A stretch of DNA of 64,000 nt, from contig JABLXV010000010.1 in NCBI GenBank assembly GCA_013177895.1, positions 19,199-83,198 of the forward strand, in the 5' to 3' direction. Source of the stretch: Brevinematales bacterium (lineage in GTDB: Bacteria > Spirochaetota > Brevinematia > Brevinematales > GWF1-51-8). Under the pieces are notes generated by a model, which searched no databases, was not told where the DNA came from, and saw only the letters and a program-made list of their open reading frames with translations. A program made the position numbers and the translations under genes. Below, in pieces: positions 6,929-16,222 of this stretch; within the stretch, counting starts at the first letter, position 1; each line of letters opens with the position of its first letter.

Positions 6929-9900
6929 TCTATTATAGTCACGTTAGGCTGGTACGAATACCCGAACGTCTCCGGGAAGTACATCTCCTCAGCCCATATC
7001 TGCGGCACCTGATAGTTACCGGGCGTGGTCGCGCGCACGACATAAGTAATCGTATGGTTGCCGGAGTAAAGATAATCCGCCGAGAAAATCACGCGGTCGA
7101 AGTATTTCTCGTTATGGTAGAAACTGCCCCACCACCATTGTCCGCCTTCCTTGACTTTCTTCTCGTTCCCTTCGGTGGCGAAATCGAGATTGACCGGTTC
7201 GAAACCCGCGGGCAGCTGGTCGTTGATCACGGCGAACACCCGGTCCTTCGGGGTATAGAGGTATATTTTCACAATATACCGTTTCCCGCGTATAAACACG
7301 TTGTTCTTGATCTCCTCGCCTGTATCGTAATCGAAGAACGCCTTCGAAACGTTAAAGCCCGCGTCCTTCTTCTTCGGGTACTCCTTCAGCATATACTGGT
7401 ACTTCACATAATAATAGAGCATACCCGTGCCCAGCTTCTCGATATCCATATTCAGTTCGCCCTTTGTGCCTGGCTTGAATTTATACCCTTGGGTATATAC
7501 CGGATCGGTGGGGCTGGTAAACATCTTGTTGATAATTTTATCCTGGTTGATATAGACGTTTGCGGCAAAGTTCGGGTCTTCCTTCTCGTACTTGCGGAGA
7601 TAGGTGCTCATCGACCAGAATACCATCGCGTTCTCATGGGTGGACGTCCAATGGTCGCCCTTGCGCGCCTTGAGGAGCCAGTTGATGACCTTGTGGGAGT
7701 CCTTGAAGTCCGCGTCGGATTCCACCAGCGCCTGCAAAATCAGCGATGTGGAAATGATGTTATTATAGTAGAACCATCCCCATTCGTTGTACCCCTCGAA
7801 GTAGACCGTCGACGCTTCCACGCGCGCGAGGGCGTAGAAGTCGGTCTGGATATCCTCGATTATCGCGGATACGTCCTGAACGTTCTTACCCGCCTTTTTA
7901 TAGTAGTACGCGGCTTTCAGAATATTCGCCTTCGCGGGGAGATTATCTTTGAGCTTCGTGCTGACATAATTGTACACCCGTTTCAGAGATTGGATATTAT
8001 AGCTGCCGTTCATCGCGGACACATAGAGCGCGAACGCCTGCGTCAGGTAACGGAAGTATTCGGAATACTGCCACCCGTAGGTGCTGAAACTCCCGTGGTC
8101 GGTGGCGTAGTCGAGAACCCATTGCGACGCCCTCGCCATCACGTCATTGGGGACATGATACCCCGCCTGCTTCGCCATCGACAGCGCGAACGTGACGTAG
8201 ATCGTCAGGTAGGGGCAATGGTACGAACTGTCGGGATAGTAGCCGAAGCCGTAGGATTTCATATATTTCTTCACCTCGCCGAGGTACGAATTAATGATAT
8301 CCTTGATATCCTCGGGGGTTTTATCCTTCAGCAGCTTGTGCTTGATAATGATATCGCTCCCTAGTATCAGCGGCAGCACCATCGAAGTTTTCTGCTCGAG
8401 ACATCCGTAGGGGTAGCGCACGAGATAGTCGACGTTGCCGGAGAGTTCCGAGAACGCGGACGGGGAGAGATTGAATTCGAGACGGCTCATCTCCGGGACG
8501 ACGTTTTCGGTGATCAGGAGCTTTTCCTTCGCCTTATCGGGAGTTTTCTCGTAGATCGCCGTGGTTTCGAGGAACTTGGGCATCTTGACCGGCAGAGTCT
8601 TTTGTACCCCATCGGTATAGCTTCCCGCCTGCGCGGTAATTACAAAGTCGAGTTTTTCGCGCGTGGTCGGGATAATTTTAAACTTGAACTTCACCTCGGT
8701 CGAACCGTTTTTCGGTATGGACACGTTGGTCGAGGTCTTGCTGATAAATTGAACGATGCTGTCGGCTTTCATGGAGACAGTAACGTTCGCGTCCGCGCCG
8801 GTATAATTGTAGATCATACCGCCCGCTTCGACCTCGTCGAGGAGACGGACGAATTCCGGCAGGGTCGTCAGTATCATCAGCGGCTTCGCGACCGTGATCG
8901 CGGAATCCGCGTACCCGAACTTAGAGTCCTTAGTCTGCGCGACCGCCATGATTTTAAATGTCGACAGGTTATCCGGCACGGTGAATGTCACCGAACCGCT
9001 GCCTTGTTTAATAATCAGGTTCGCCGTATAAAACGGGGTGGCCTGGAAATTGATACGAGGGACAATCATCCCGGGCGCGCCCGCGCCGCCGTTTTTCTTT
9101 GCACCCTCCGCGGAAGAGGGTGATTCCGCCGATTTTTCCATCATCTGATCACCGTCGCCGCCGACCACCTCACCCTTTTCGGCGAGATAACGCTGGCCGA
9201 TAATCAGATCGGCGATGTCGCTTGTATAGATCGCGTCGGAACGCTGGGCGTAGAAATAATTCAACGGGTTGGGTATCTGGTAACCGACCAGATTGAGTAC
9301 GCCCTTATCCGCTACCACGAGTGTTACCTCGGCGGGCACGGTCTTATTCTGGTAATCCTTCACCGTGACCGTAACCGTCGCCTTCTGACCGGGCTCGTAC
9401 TTTTCTTTATCCGCCTTGACGGTGACTGAAAGTTTCTTCTCCTTCGGGACTACCGACAGGTTATAGTTACCCATCTTGAACGCCGGTTTTGCCATATCTA
9501 CGCCGTCGACGATATTCGATACGCCTGTTCCGCTGCGCGCGGTGTAGAGCATCACGGATACATAGACGTTGGGGATATAATCCTCGGTAATCTTCACCGG
9601 GATAATCAGCATACTATCGTTGGCGTCCATGAACTGCACGGAATGAATCTTCTCGCGTTCGATTGTGATCATCGCCTTCGCGTTCTTATAAGGGTTCTTT
9701 ACGAGGATTTTCGCGGTATCGCCGACCTCGTACTCTTTTTTATCGCTTTCCATCGACAGGATGTTATCGTTCTCTATCTTCCATCCCACATTACCTTTAC
9801 CGATTACATAGAACGACCATGAACTGGTCAGTTCATGCCCGCGGATAATCCCTTTCAGGCTGGCGTGGTAGTATCCCGGTTCGTTACATTTAACCGGGAC

Positions 9901-12570
9901 TGTTTTTTTACCGAGTACGACGTTTTCCTTATGTACGATCTTTTTATTGAGCTTCCATTCCCAGTAAACCTTACCGCCGGTCTCCACCTTCTGCACGGAC
10001 TTCCATTCCTGTTTCTCTATTTCAAGCGTAGCCTTCTGACCGTCGTAAATATTTTCCTGCGGGTCGAGGGCGATCAGGTTGACATTGAACGGTTTGCCCT
10101 CCTCGACGAAATAGTTGTCGATATTGATGCCCAGATGGACGGGGTTATAGAGCCACATTCCCGACTTGGAGGAATAGACCGTGGACTTATCGTCGAGAAC
10201 GGTGGTCGCGGAAATCGTAATCAGGCCGTCGCCCTGAAAATCCTTGTTTTCGAGCAGCTGCTCCACATTGACGCGGCCGTCCTTATCCGGCATAATCGTC
10301 TCGGAAGCGAGGGTGAACGAGTAATCGCGTTCGTAGGTCTCGTCCCAGTAATAGGAGTATTGCCCGAAACTGTATTGCGGATAATGAGAGCTCCAGTATG
10401 TCGCGGGGGATACCTGAATATTATAGGAGATCGGCATGATAATAGGCGCGCCGAAGAGGTACCACCCGATCAGGTCGCACTTGAATTTCTCGCCCCATAC
10501 GAAACTGTTCTGGAGGGGGATAATCTTCATCTCGGCTTTGGCGGGTTTATAGTCCTCCACGCGGAAGCTGTAATACCCGATACTGTTGCCTTCATAATAA
10601 GCATAGATATAATAATAACCCGTCGGCCCGTTGGGGTCGGAATTGAACTTGAAATGATAGCTGCCCCAATCGCTGAATGTGGTCTGGAAATTGGTCACTT
10701 TTTCGCTCTTGCTGTTATACACATCGATAGTCACGGGTTTTTTCAGCTTCGACGAATCGAGCGTCCATTGGTCGAGACTGCGGAAGCGGACGATACCCTT
10801 TATTTCGATGCTGTCTCCCGGTTTGTAGAGGAAGCGGTCGGAGAACATCATCAGACGGGTCTCGTTGATATAGTAGGGATTGCCCCACCATTCGGTATTC
10901 CCGCCGTAGCTGATACCGATAGAGCCCTGATAATCTACGCCGATCAGGGGAGTGGTCGAGTGGGTCTTGCATACGAGGATTCCGTCCATCCCCGTGACCC
11001 CGAGTTCTTTAGCCTGGCCGTCGTACATCTCGTAGACCGTGGCGCCCTTGATCGACTGGTTATTCTTCAGACTGCGGACGTATACCATCGTTTCGCCCGT
11101 GCCGTATTTTACGGTGACTCCGAGGTCGGTAAACAGGATGATGCCGTGATAGTCGTAATCGTAGTAATCGTAGTCGCTGGACACGTTCTCGCGCTGGGGG
11201 TATGCCGAATAGAACATCAAGCCCGACTTTTTCGGCACCTTCTTGGATAGGTCGAGTTTATAGAAGTAAAGTTTGTCCCATTTCCATTTTAATTCGATCG
11301 TATCCGACTTCTGGTTCTTGCTGTTCTCATAATCCAGATTTTTCGCGATCTCAGGAATAGTGGAAAAGAATGCGTAACTGAAATCGATCGAGCTGACATT
11401 GCGGACTTTGAACGGCAGGAGATAGGGGAGATAATTCTCCATCACCATATATCCCGATGGGAAGTTAAAGTAGGAGTACGCGTGCTCGAAGTAGATAGTC
11501 TGCTCGTCTCCATTCTGGAGCTTCTGTTGGTACACATCCACGATACCCGGCTTCACGGAAACCGTGTAAGATTCGCCGCCGGTAAAATCCCCGTTTATAT
11601 AGAGATAATCCCCGCTCGCGGATACGTTGAAATTAGCGACCTTCGGGGTGACAGTGACATACTGCTTCAGGATATTGGTCTCGACAAGGGTGTTGTTAAA
11701 CTGGACGACGATCGCAGAGCCGGGATAGTATTTTCCCGACGAGTAATAAGAACTGCTCCTCCAGTCGACTATCTCAAGGATATCATAGGTATTGAACTTA
11801 TAGAAATACGACTTCTTCATCGGTATCGTGCCGCCCTCGGCTTCAAGGCCGGTCTTGATAGTCACATAATACTGCGTGGCGGGTTTCAGTCCCTTGGGGT
11901 AGATATAGAAGTTATTATTATTCGTGTAGACATACCATACGGGCTGGCCGTTATCGGTAGTCTTGTTAGTGACGACAACCCATCTTACTGAAAAATCGAC
12001 GGGATTGTTATTCTCGTCCTCGATCTCGAAGGACTTATTAAAACTCCCGATGTCGACGGGAGAATTAAAGGAAACATAGAGATACGGCGAAAGTGTTTTA
12101 TCCTGAATGTAGCAGGAATTGACCGCGATCAGCGGAGTGGAGTATTCATACTGGTTATTTTTCACCTTCTCGTAGTTGATGGAGGTGACTACATCCTTAC
12201 CGTCGACCGACTTGATCTCGCCGGCGTTAATGGTAAACACATACTTTGTCGAAGGCCTGAGGGGTTCCTGGAAGATAAACGCCGCGGTCTGCGTACCCTT
12301 TGCGACAATAAACCCCTTGAGGGCGGGGGTGACGGTTATCTTTATCTTTTTCGCGAGCAGGTTGGTCATCGCGTCATAATCGGATAATGCCACAATCGGG
12401 AGTGAGAACGATATGGGGAATTCCCCGTACATTCCGGCCTTGTAGACCTGAGGCGGTTTGGAATAGATGATTTTAGGCTTTTTCGCGGCGGTCTGCACGA
12501 AAAGAACTCCCGGCAGCAGAAAGAGAAGAGTCAGAATGAATACAATTCGATTCCATAATAATTTTTTCAT
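6892..12570 (-). CDS. bacterial alpha-2-macroglobulin (thioester type)
   Basis: A 1892-residue secreted protein with a Sec signal peptide (about 1-28, no lipobox cysteine). It shows the architecture of bacterial alpha-2-macroglobulins. N-terminal Ig-like domains come first, then the MG2-type segment with SDRFLYKPGDSIEIKGIVRF (about 580), then the macroglobulin core with VADKGVLNLVGYQIPNPL. The thioester domain has the intact GCLEQ motif at Cys1390-Gln1393, followed by the alpha-helical TED fold. A beta-rich C-terminal region closes the protein. Such proteins trap proteases in the periplasm by covalent linkage. The usual partner pbpC is not adjacent. A Tyr/Asp-rich stretch (DYDYYDYDY) is unusual. 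Confidence 0.92.
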   Translation of the reverse strand: MKKLLWNRIVFILTLLFLLPGVLFVQTAAKKPKIIYSKPPQVYKAGMYGEFPISFSLPIVALSDYDAMTNLLAKKIKITVTPALKGFIVAKGTQTAAFIFQEPLRPSTKYVFTINAGEIKSVDGKDVVTSINYEKVKNNQYEYSTPLIAVNSCYIQDKTLSPYLYVSFNSPVDIGSFNKSFEIEDENNNPVDFSVRWVVVTNKTTDNGQPVWYVYTNNNNFYIYPKGLKPATQYYVTIKTGLEAEGGTIPMKKSYFYKFNTYDILEIVDWRSSSYYSSGKYYPGSAIVVQFNNTLVETNILKQYVTVTPKVANFNVSASGDYLYINGDFTGGESYTVSVKPGIVDVYQQKLQNGDEQTIYFEHAYSYFNFPSGYMVMENYLPYLLPFKVRNVSSIDFSYAFFSTIPEIAKNLDYENSKNQKSDTIELKWKWDKLYFYKLDLSKKVPKKSGLMFYSAYPQRENVSSDYDYYDYDYHGIILFTDLGVTVKYGTGETMVYVRSLKNNQSIKGATVYEMYDGQAKELGVTGMDGILVCKTHSTTPLIGVDYQGSIGISYGGNTEWWGNPYYINETRLMMFSDRFLYKPGDSIEIKGIVRFRSLDQWTLDSSKLKKPVTIDVYNSKSEKVTNFQTTFSDWGSYHFKFNSDPNGPTGYYYIYAYYEGNSIGYYSFRVEDYKPAKAEMKIIPLQNSFVWGEKFKCDLIGWYLFGAPIIMPISYNIQVSPATYWSSHYPQYSFGQYSYYWDETYERDYSFTLASETIMPDKDGRVNVEQLLENKDFQGDGLITISATTVLDDKSTVYSSKSGMWLYNPVHLGINIDNYFVEEGKPFNVNLIALDPQENIYDGQKATLEIEKQEWKSVQKVETGGKVYWEWKLNKKIVHKENVVLGKKTVPVKCNEPGYYHASLKGIIRGHELTSSWSFYVIGKGNVGWKIENDNILSMESDKKEYEVGDTAKILVKNPYKNAKAMITIEREKIHSVQFMDANDSMLIIPVKITEDYIPNVYVSVMLYTARSGTGVSNIVDGVDMAKPAFKMGNYNLSVVPKEKKLSVTVKADKEKYEPGQKATVTVTVKDYQNKTVPAEVTLVVADKGVLNLVGYQIPNPLNYFYAQRSDAIYTSDIADLIIGQRYLAEKGEVVGGDGDQMMEKSAESPSSAEGAKKNGGAGAPGMIVPRINFQATPFYTANLIIKQGSGSVTFTVPDNLSTFKIMAVAQTKDSKFGYADSAITVAKPLMILTTLPEFVRLLDEVEAGGMIYNYTGADANVTVSMKADSIVQFISKTSTNVSIPKNGSTEVKFKFKIIPTTREKLDFVITAQAGSYTDGVQKTLPVKMPKFLETTAIYEKTPDKAKEKLLITENVVPEMSRLEFNLSPSAFSELSGNVDYLVRYPYGCLEQKTSMVLPLILGSDIIIKHKLLKDKTPEDIKDIINSYLGEVKKYMKSYGFGYYPDSSYHCPYLTIYVTFALSMAKQAGYHVPNDVMARASQWVLDYATDHGSFSTYGWQYSEYFRYLTQAFALYVSAMNGSYNIQSLKRVYNYVSTKLKDNLPAKANILKAAYYYKKAGKNVQDVSAIIEDIQTDFYALARVEASTVYFEGYNEWGWFYYNNIISTSLILQALVESDADFKDSHKVINWLLKARKGDHWTSTHENAMVFWSMSTYLRKYEKEDPNFAANVYINQDKIINKMFTSPTDPVYTQGYKFKPGTKGELNMDIEKLGTGMLYYYVKYQYMLKEYPKKKDAGFNVSKAFFDYDTGEEIKNNVFIRGKRYIVKIYLYTPKDRVFAVINDQLPAGFEPVNLDFATEGNEKKVKEGGQWWWGSFYHNEKYFDRVIFSADYLYSGNHTITYVVRATTPGNYQVPQIWAEEMYFPETFGYSYQPNVTIIEENQNIAVDKQK

Positions 12571-12593
12571 ACACTTCCTCCGATGTTTGGATA

Positions 12594-12621
12594 ATTATAA
12601 TACGGGAATCCCGAAAGTCAA
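12594..12621 (-). promoter_or_regulatory. promoter for the alpha-2-macroglobulin gene
   Basis: On the minus strand TTGACT (12616-12621), 16 bp, TATAAT (12594-12599). GGAGG at 12577-12581 is the ribosome binding site. Confidence 0.8.
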
Positions 12622-12672
12622 TAACATAAACCGAATAATATTTCTTTCCCCGGACGGAATCTATGCCCTTCA

Positions 12673-12701
12673 TTGATAAAAACTGAAGTATTCGTTATAA
12701 T
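12673..12701 (+). promoter_or_regulatory. promoter for the capA-like gene
   Basis: TTGATA (12673-12678), 17 bp, TATAAT (12696-12701), 38 bp upstream of the ATG at 12740. Confidence 0.75.
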
Positions 12702-12739
12702 GACTCCCCTGCATCCGGCTATAAAAAGAGGAATCTATT

Positions 12740-13819
12740 ATGCGTAGGATTTATGCCGCCGCGCTGATGGCGGTTCTGATAACGATTATCGCGGTAATCA
12801 TTATTTCGGCCCCGGGAAAAAAGATTCCCCGAACGGTAAGCATCGTCTTTGTCGGGGATATCTGTTTCGACTGGGGCGTGAAAAAAGTCATCGCTTCGGG
12901 ATACGACCCGTTTGCGCATACGAAGGGCCTGATTCGCGCGGCGGATGTCTCGATATTCAATCTCGAGACGCCCATTTCGACGGGCGGAGCGAAGGTCGAG
13001 AAGACGTACAATTTCCGTTGCCCGCCGGAGGTACTGAAATATATCACCAACGCCGGGTTCGATTGCGCCATGCTCGGCAATAACCATTCTATGGACTACG
13101 GCCCCGACGCGCTTGCCGATACGTTGAAAAATGTGCGGAAGTACGGGCTTCTTTACACCGGCGCGGGAATGAACCTGAAGAACGCGGCGCTCCCGATAAT
13201 AATAGAAACGAACGGCATCGCTATCGGGATACTCTCGTTCGGATATATCAATCCCCCGGAACTCGCGGCGGAGGTCTCGAAGCCGGGAGTCGCGCCCATT
13301 AAGACCTCGTTAATGACCGCCGAAGTGAAAAAACTCCGCCCGAAGGTGGATTTCCTGATCGTGTCGATTCACTGGGGCACGGAATATGTGTACTATCCCA
13401 ATGACTCCCAGACGCTGACGGGGCACGCGCTGATCGACGCGGGCGCGGACCTGGTAGTCGGGCATCATCCGCATATCCTGCAGGGCATCGAGAAATACAA
13501 GACGGGGATGATTTTTTACAGTATGGGGAATTTCATGTTCCCGCAGACGGATAACACCAACCTCCGCGCGACGATGCTCGGAACGGTATTGCTGACGGAG
13601 AAGCTGAGCACGATGAAGCATCCTCCCTCGCCCGTGTACTCGTTTATCCCGCTGTGGAGGAATATGAAAACCTACGACCCGGAGTTCCCGTCGATAACGA
13701 CCAATAACCAGATAGTGAAACTGATTACCGGTATATCGAAGGGGTTGAGCGCGAAGACGATGAAATTGGACGAGGCCGTATCGAACGATTACCGGACTTA
13801 CACTATTGAATGGAAGTAG
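12740..13819 (+). CDS. CapA family (poly-gamma-glutamate synthesis-type) metallophosphatase
   Basis: A 359-residue protein with an N-terminal membrane anchor (5-24) followed by a metallophosphoesterase fold of the CapA family. Motifs seen: FVGDICFDWG, IFNLETPI, MLGNNHSMDYG, VSIHWGTEYVYYP and VVGHHPHILQGIE, which supply the Asp, Asn and His metal ligands. CapA proteins take part in poly-gamma-glutamate or other polymer export, but no capBC partners are nearby, so the substrate is unknown. The active site faces the periplasm by topology. Has its own promoter; the following parA gene has another. Confidence 0.9.
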   Translation: MRRIYAAALMAVLITIIAVIIISAPGKKIPRTVSIVFVGDICFDWGVKKVIASGYDPFAHTKGLIRAADVSIFNLETPISTGGAKVEKTYNFRCPPEVLKYITNAGFDCAMLGNNHSMDYGPDALADTLKNVRKYGLLYTGAGMNLKNAALPIIIETNGIAIGILSFGYINPPELAAEVSKPGVAPIKTSLMTAEVKKLRPKVDFLIVSIHWGTEYVYYPNDSQTLTGHALIDAGADLVVGHHPHILQGIEKYKTGMIFYSMGNFMFPQTDNTNLRATMLGTVLLTEKLSTMKHPPSPVYSFIPLWRNMKTYDPEFPSITTNNQIVKLITGISKGLSAKTMKLDEAVSNDYRTYTIEWK

Positions 13820-13834
13820 GAAATCGGTTATAAT
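13806..13834 (+). promoter_or_regulatory. promoter for the first ParA-type gene
   Basis: TTGAAT (13806-13811), 17 bp, TATAAT (13829-13834). The predicted transcript start lies only about 9 nt upstream of the ATG at 13850, so the leader would be very short and would cut into the GGAG at 13839-13842. Confidence 0.65.
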
Positions 13835-13849
13835 ACTATGGAGCGTGCG

Positions 13850-14593
13850 ATGAAAGTGATCGGGGTATATAATTCTAAGGGCGGAGTGGGCAAGACCACG
13901 TCATGCGTCAACCTGTCGTATCTCGCGTCGGTCGGCGGAAAGAAGGTGCTGGTGTGGGATATCGATCCGCAGGGCGCGGCGACCTATTACCTGAATGTCC
14001 GCGCCGGGTTCAAAGGCGGGGCTAAGAAGATGATTAACCGTAAGGGCAATATCGCGGATTATGTCAAACCCACCGAGTACGACTTCATAGATATTCTCCC
14101 CGCCGATATATCCGAACGCCATATCGATATTATTCTCTATGGGATGAAGCATTCCAAGAAGAAGGTGCGGAGTTTCCTGAAGGAGTTCGAGGAATATTAC
14201 GATTACGTATTTATCGATTCCCCGCCGGGCTTCTCGCTCCTGTCGGAAAATCTTTTTATCGCGGCGGATTTCCTTCTGATACCGCTCATCCCCACACCGT
14301 TATCGATCCGCGCCTACGAGCAGATCACCCAATACTTCGACGATAATTCGCTCGACCGGACGCACATCCTGCCGTTTTTTTCGATGGCGGACGCGCGTAA
14401 AAAAATCCACAGGGATTTCATCAAACAGTATGTTTCCAAGAACCCGGTATTCCTAAAATCGGTGATCCCGTATTCCTCGGAAGTCGAGCAGATGGGCATC
14501 CGGCGCGCGCCGCTCCCGGTATTCTCGCATAAGTCGAAGCCCGCCCAGAGTACGGTTAAACTGTGGGGGGAGATTCTGTCGCGGATCGGGTAA
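13850..14593 (+). CDS. ParA/MinD-type ATPase
   Basis: A 247-residue deviant Walker ATPase. The P-loop SKGGVGKTTSCVNL has the signature lysine of ParA proteins, followed by the Walker A' region WDIDPQGAATYYL and Walker B YVFIDSPPGFSLLSEN. It lacks an N-terminal DNA-binding domain, as in small chromosomal ParA/Soj or cargo-positioning ATPases. No ParB or parS is visible, so it probably positions another cargo. I start at 13850 (MKVIGVYN), with GGAG at proper spacing, not at the in-frame ATG at 13838. It precedes the rSAM/lipoprotein pair, which has its own promoter. Confidence 0.88.
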   Translation: MKVIGVYNSKGGVGKTTSCVNLSYLASVGGKKVLVWDIDPQGAATYYLNVRAGFKGGAKKMINRKGNIADYVKPTEYDFIDILPADISERHIDIILYGMKHSKKKVRSFLKEFEEYYDYVFIDSPPGFSLLSENLFIAADFLLIPLIPTPLSIRAYEQITQYFDDNSLDRTHILPFFSMADARKKIHRDFIKQYVSKNPVFLKSVIPYSSEVEQMGIRRAPLPVFSHKSKPAQSTVKLWGEILSRIG

Positions 14594-14626
14594 CGGCTAT
14601 TTCTTTTTTTATATTTCAGGGTATGC

Positions 14627-14655
14627 TTGCAAATAAACTTCAACCATGGTAGAAT
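14627..14655 (+). promoter_or_regulatory. promoter for the rSAM/lipoprotein operon
   Basis: TTGCAA (14627-14632), 17 bp, TAGAAT (14650-14655), 22 bp upstream of the lipoprotein ATG. Confidence 0.65.
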
Positions 14656-14677
14656 TTTTATGGAAAGGAGGTTTACA

Positions 14678-15052
14678 ATGCTGAAAAAAATCCGTAGACT
14701 TCTCCGTTGGCTTCTCGGGGGATCGTTTACCATGCTGATTGCGGCGTGTTACGGCGTTCCGGCTGATTATATGGGGAAAGACGTCAAGGTAAAGTGCGAC
14801 GATTCGAGCGGCAATCCCATTCCCGGGCTTACGGTAACTTTGCACAACAGTTCCGGGGTTGTCGCGTCGACATCCGCGGACAGTTTTGGCCAGGCATTCC
14901 TTTATATCCCGAAAGACCCTGAAACGTATTCGGTGATTATCGAGGATACCGACGGGACGAACAACGGCGGGGATTTCAAGTCCCACGCGATCAGTAATAT
15001 TACTTATTCATCGGTACTGAGCGAGTATGATGTAACTATGACCAATAAGTAA
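14678..15052 (+). CDS. radical SAM-associated putative lipoprotein
   Basis: A 124-residue protein starting MLKKIRRLLRWLLGGSFTML with the lipidated cysteine at residue 24 (IAACYGVP). A short YGVPADYMGKDVKVKC segment and an SGNPIPGLTVTL beta-sandwich follow, resembling a single carboxypeptidase-regulatory-like or Ig-like domain. This layout (basic N-terminus, Cys, YG-P-A-Y, K-V-G-V, G-PIPG) is that of the putative lipoproteins that travel with a dedicated radical SAM enzyme in the TIGR04133/TIGR04134-type systems. AAAGGAGG (14664-14671) precedes the ATG. The stop overlaps the rSAM start (TAATG), so the two are translationally coupled. It is the likely substrate of that enzyme; the modification is unknown. 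Confidence 0.8.
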   Translation: MLKKIRRLLRWLLGGSFTMLIAACYGVPADYMGKDVKVKCDDSSGNPIPGLTVTLHNSSGVVASTSADSFGQAFLYIPKDPETYSVIIEDTDGTNNGGDFKSHAISNITYSSVLSEYDVTMTNK

Positions 15053-16119
15053 TGGGGATTGTAAAAAAACTTTTACACCGTGTATACAGGAAACTTGAAA
15101 ACGATGCTCACGAGCTCCTCTACCTTTTTCTGGAGGTTACCCGGAAGTGCAATCTTACCTGCCTTCATTGCGGGTCGGATTGTAAGGCCGCGAGCGATAC
15201 CCCGGAACTGACCCTCGATAGCTGGCTTCGCATCGTCGATTATTTCACTAATCATTATTCACCCGAACTGATGTTTGTCATTACCGGCGGAGAACCGTTA
15301 GTCTACGACGGGCTGGAGGAGATAGGCGGAAGGATTTCCCGCGCCGGACGGCGTTGGGGGATGGTTACCAACGGGCTTATGTTGTCCCCCGAGAAACTGA
15401 ACCGTCTGGCCGGCGCCGGGCTTTCCAGTATCACGGTCAGTCTGGACGGTTCCCGGGAGGCGCACGATAGACTGCGGAATAAAAAGGGCGCATACGACAA
15501 AGTACTTAGCGCGCTCGACGCGTTATCCGGTTCGGAGATACGTCTGCGCGATGTAGTCACATGCGTCTATCCCGGCAATGCCGGGGAGCTCGACGAGATC
15601 GCGGAGACACTGATTTCCAAAAAAGTACCGGCATGGAGACTGTTTCGTATTTTCCCGAACGGGCGCGCCCGGAATAATCCCGCGCTCGAGCTGGATTTCG
15701 AAGCGACCCGGATGATGCTGCAATGGATCGCGGAGAAGCGCCCGGTATACCGTGAACGCGGTCTGTCGGTGGGATATAGCTGCGAGGGGTATCTGCCCCC
15801 GTCTCTGGACGCCATGGTGCGCGATAACCTGTTTTTCTGCCGCGCCGGGGTGAATATCGCCTCCATCCTTTGCGATGGAACGATCACGGGGTGTACCAAT
15901 AATGCGCCGATGTTCTATGAGGGAAATATCCTCGAATGCGATTTCGCCGCGTTATGGGAGAAAGGATTTACCCGTTTCCGGCAACGCGATTGGATGCGCG
16001 CGGGGCGTTGCGCCGACTGCGGGGAATTCCGGGATTGTCAGGGCGGATCGATCCATCTGTGGCATGACGAAAATAGGGGATCGGAATTCTGCTATATTCA
16101 CGGGGATGGGAATAAGTAA
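15052..16119 (+). CDS. radical SAM/SPASM enzyme of a rSAM/lipoprotein system
   Basis: A 355-residue radical SAM enzyme. The 4Fe-4S ligands are Cys33, Cys37 and Cys40 (CNLTCLHC), followed by the GGEP box (ITGGEPLVYDGLEEIGGR). A C-terminal SPASM-like region has many cysteines: CRAGVNIASILCDGTITGC, then CADCGEFRDCQGG and a final Cys near FCYIHG. The layout is that of peptide- or protein-modifying rSAM enzymes with auxiliary clusters. Directly coupled to the lipoprotein gene, so that protein is the probable substrate. The start at 15052 overlaps the preceding stop by one base. Catalytic chemistry cannot be told from sequence. Confidence 0.88.
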   Translation: MGIVKKLLHRVYRKLENDAHELLYLFLEVTRKCNLTCLHCGSDCKAASDTPELTLDSWLRIVDYFTNHYSPELMFVITGGEPLVYDGLEEIGGRISRAGRRWGMVTNGLMLSPEKLNRLAGAGLSSITVSLDGSREAHDRLRNKKGAYDKVLSALDALSGSEIRLRDVVTCVYPGNAGELDEIAETLISKKVPAWRLFRIFPNGRARNNPALELDFEATRMMLQWIAEKRPVYRERGLSVGYSCEGYLPPSLDAMVRDNLFFCRAGVNIASILCDGTITGCTNNAPMFYEGNILECDFAALWEKGFTRFRQRDWMRAGRCADCGEFRDCQGGSIHLWHDENRGSEFCYIHGDGNK

Positions 16120-16167
16120 AATCAACTATTTACTCCCAATTCGGCGCGAGAGATACAATTCAATGGC

Positions 16168-16195
16168 TTGACTTATCGATAAAGCACATTATAAT
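16168..16195 (+). promoter_or_regulatory. promoter for the WG-repeat gene
   Basis: TTGACT (16168-16173), 16 bp, TATAAT (16190-16195), 28 bp upstream of the ATG at 16223. Confidence 0.75.
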
Positions 16196-16222
16196 CATGC
16201 TAACATATACAGGCGGCGGCGA

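Noticed and set aside
7054..11250. Long frames antisense to the alpha-2-macroglobulin gene (436 and 471 codons)
   Set aside because: Shadows of the opposite strand; composition and lack of start signals argue against genes.
13850..14593. Plasmid-type or chromosomal parAB partition locus
   Set aside because: ParA is present but no ParB or parS repeats accompany it.
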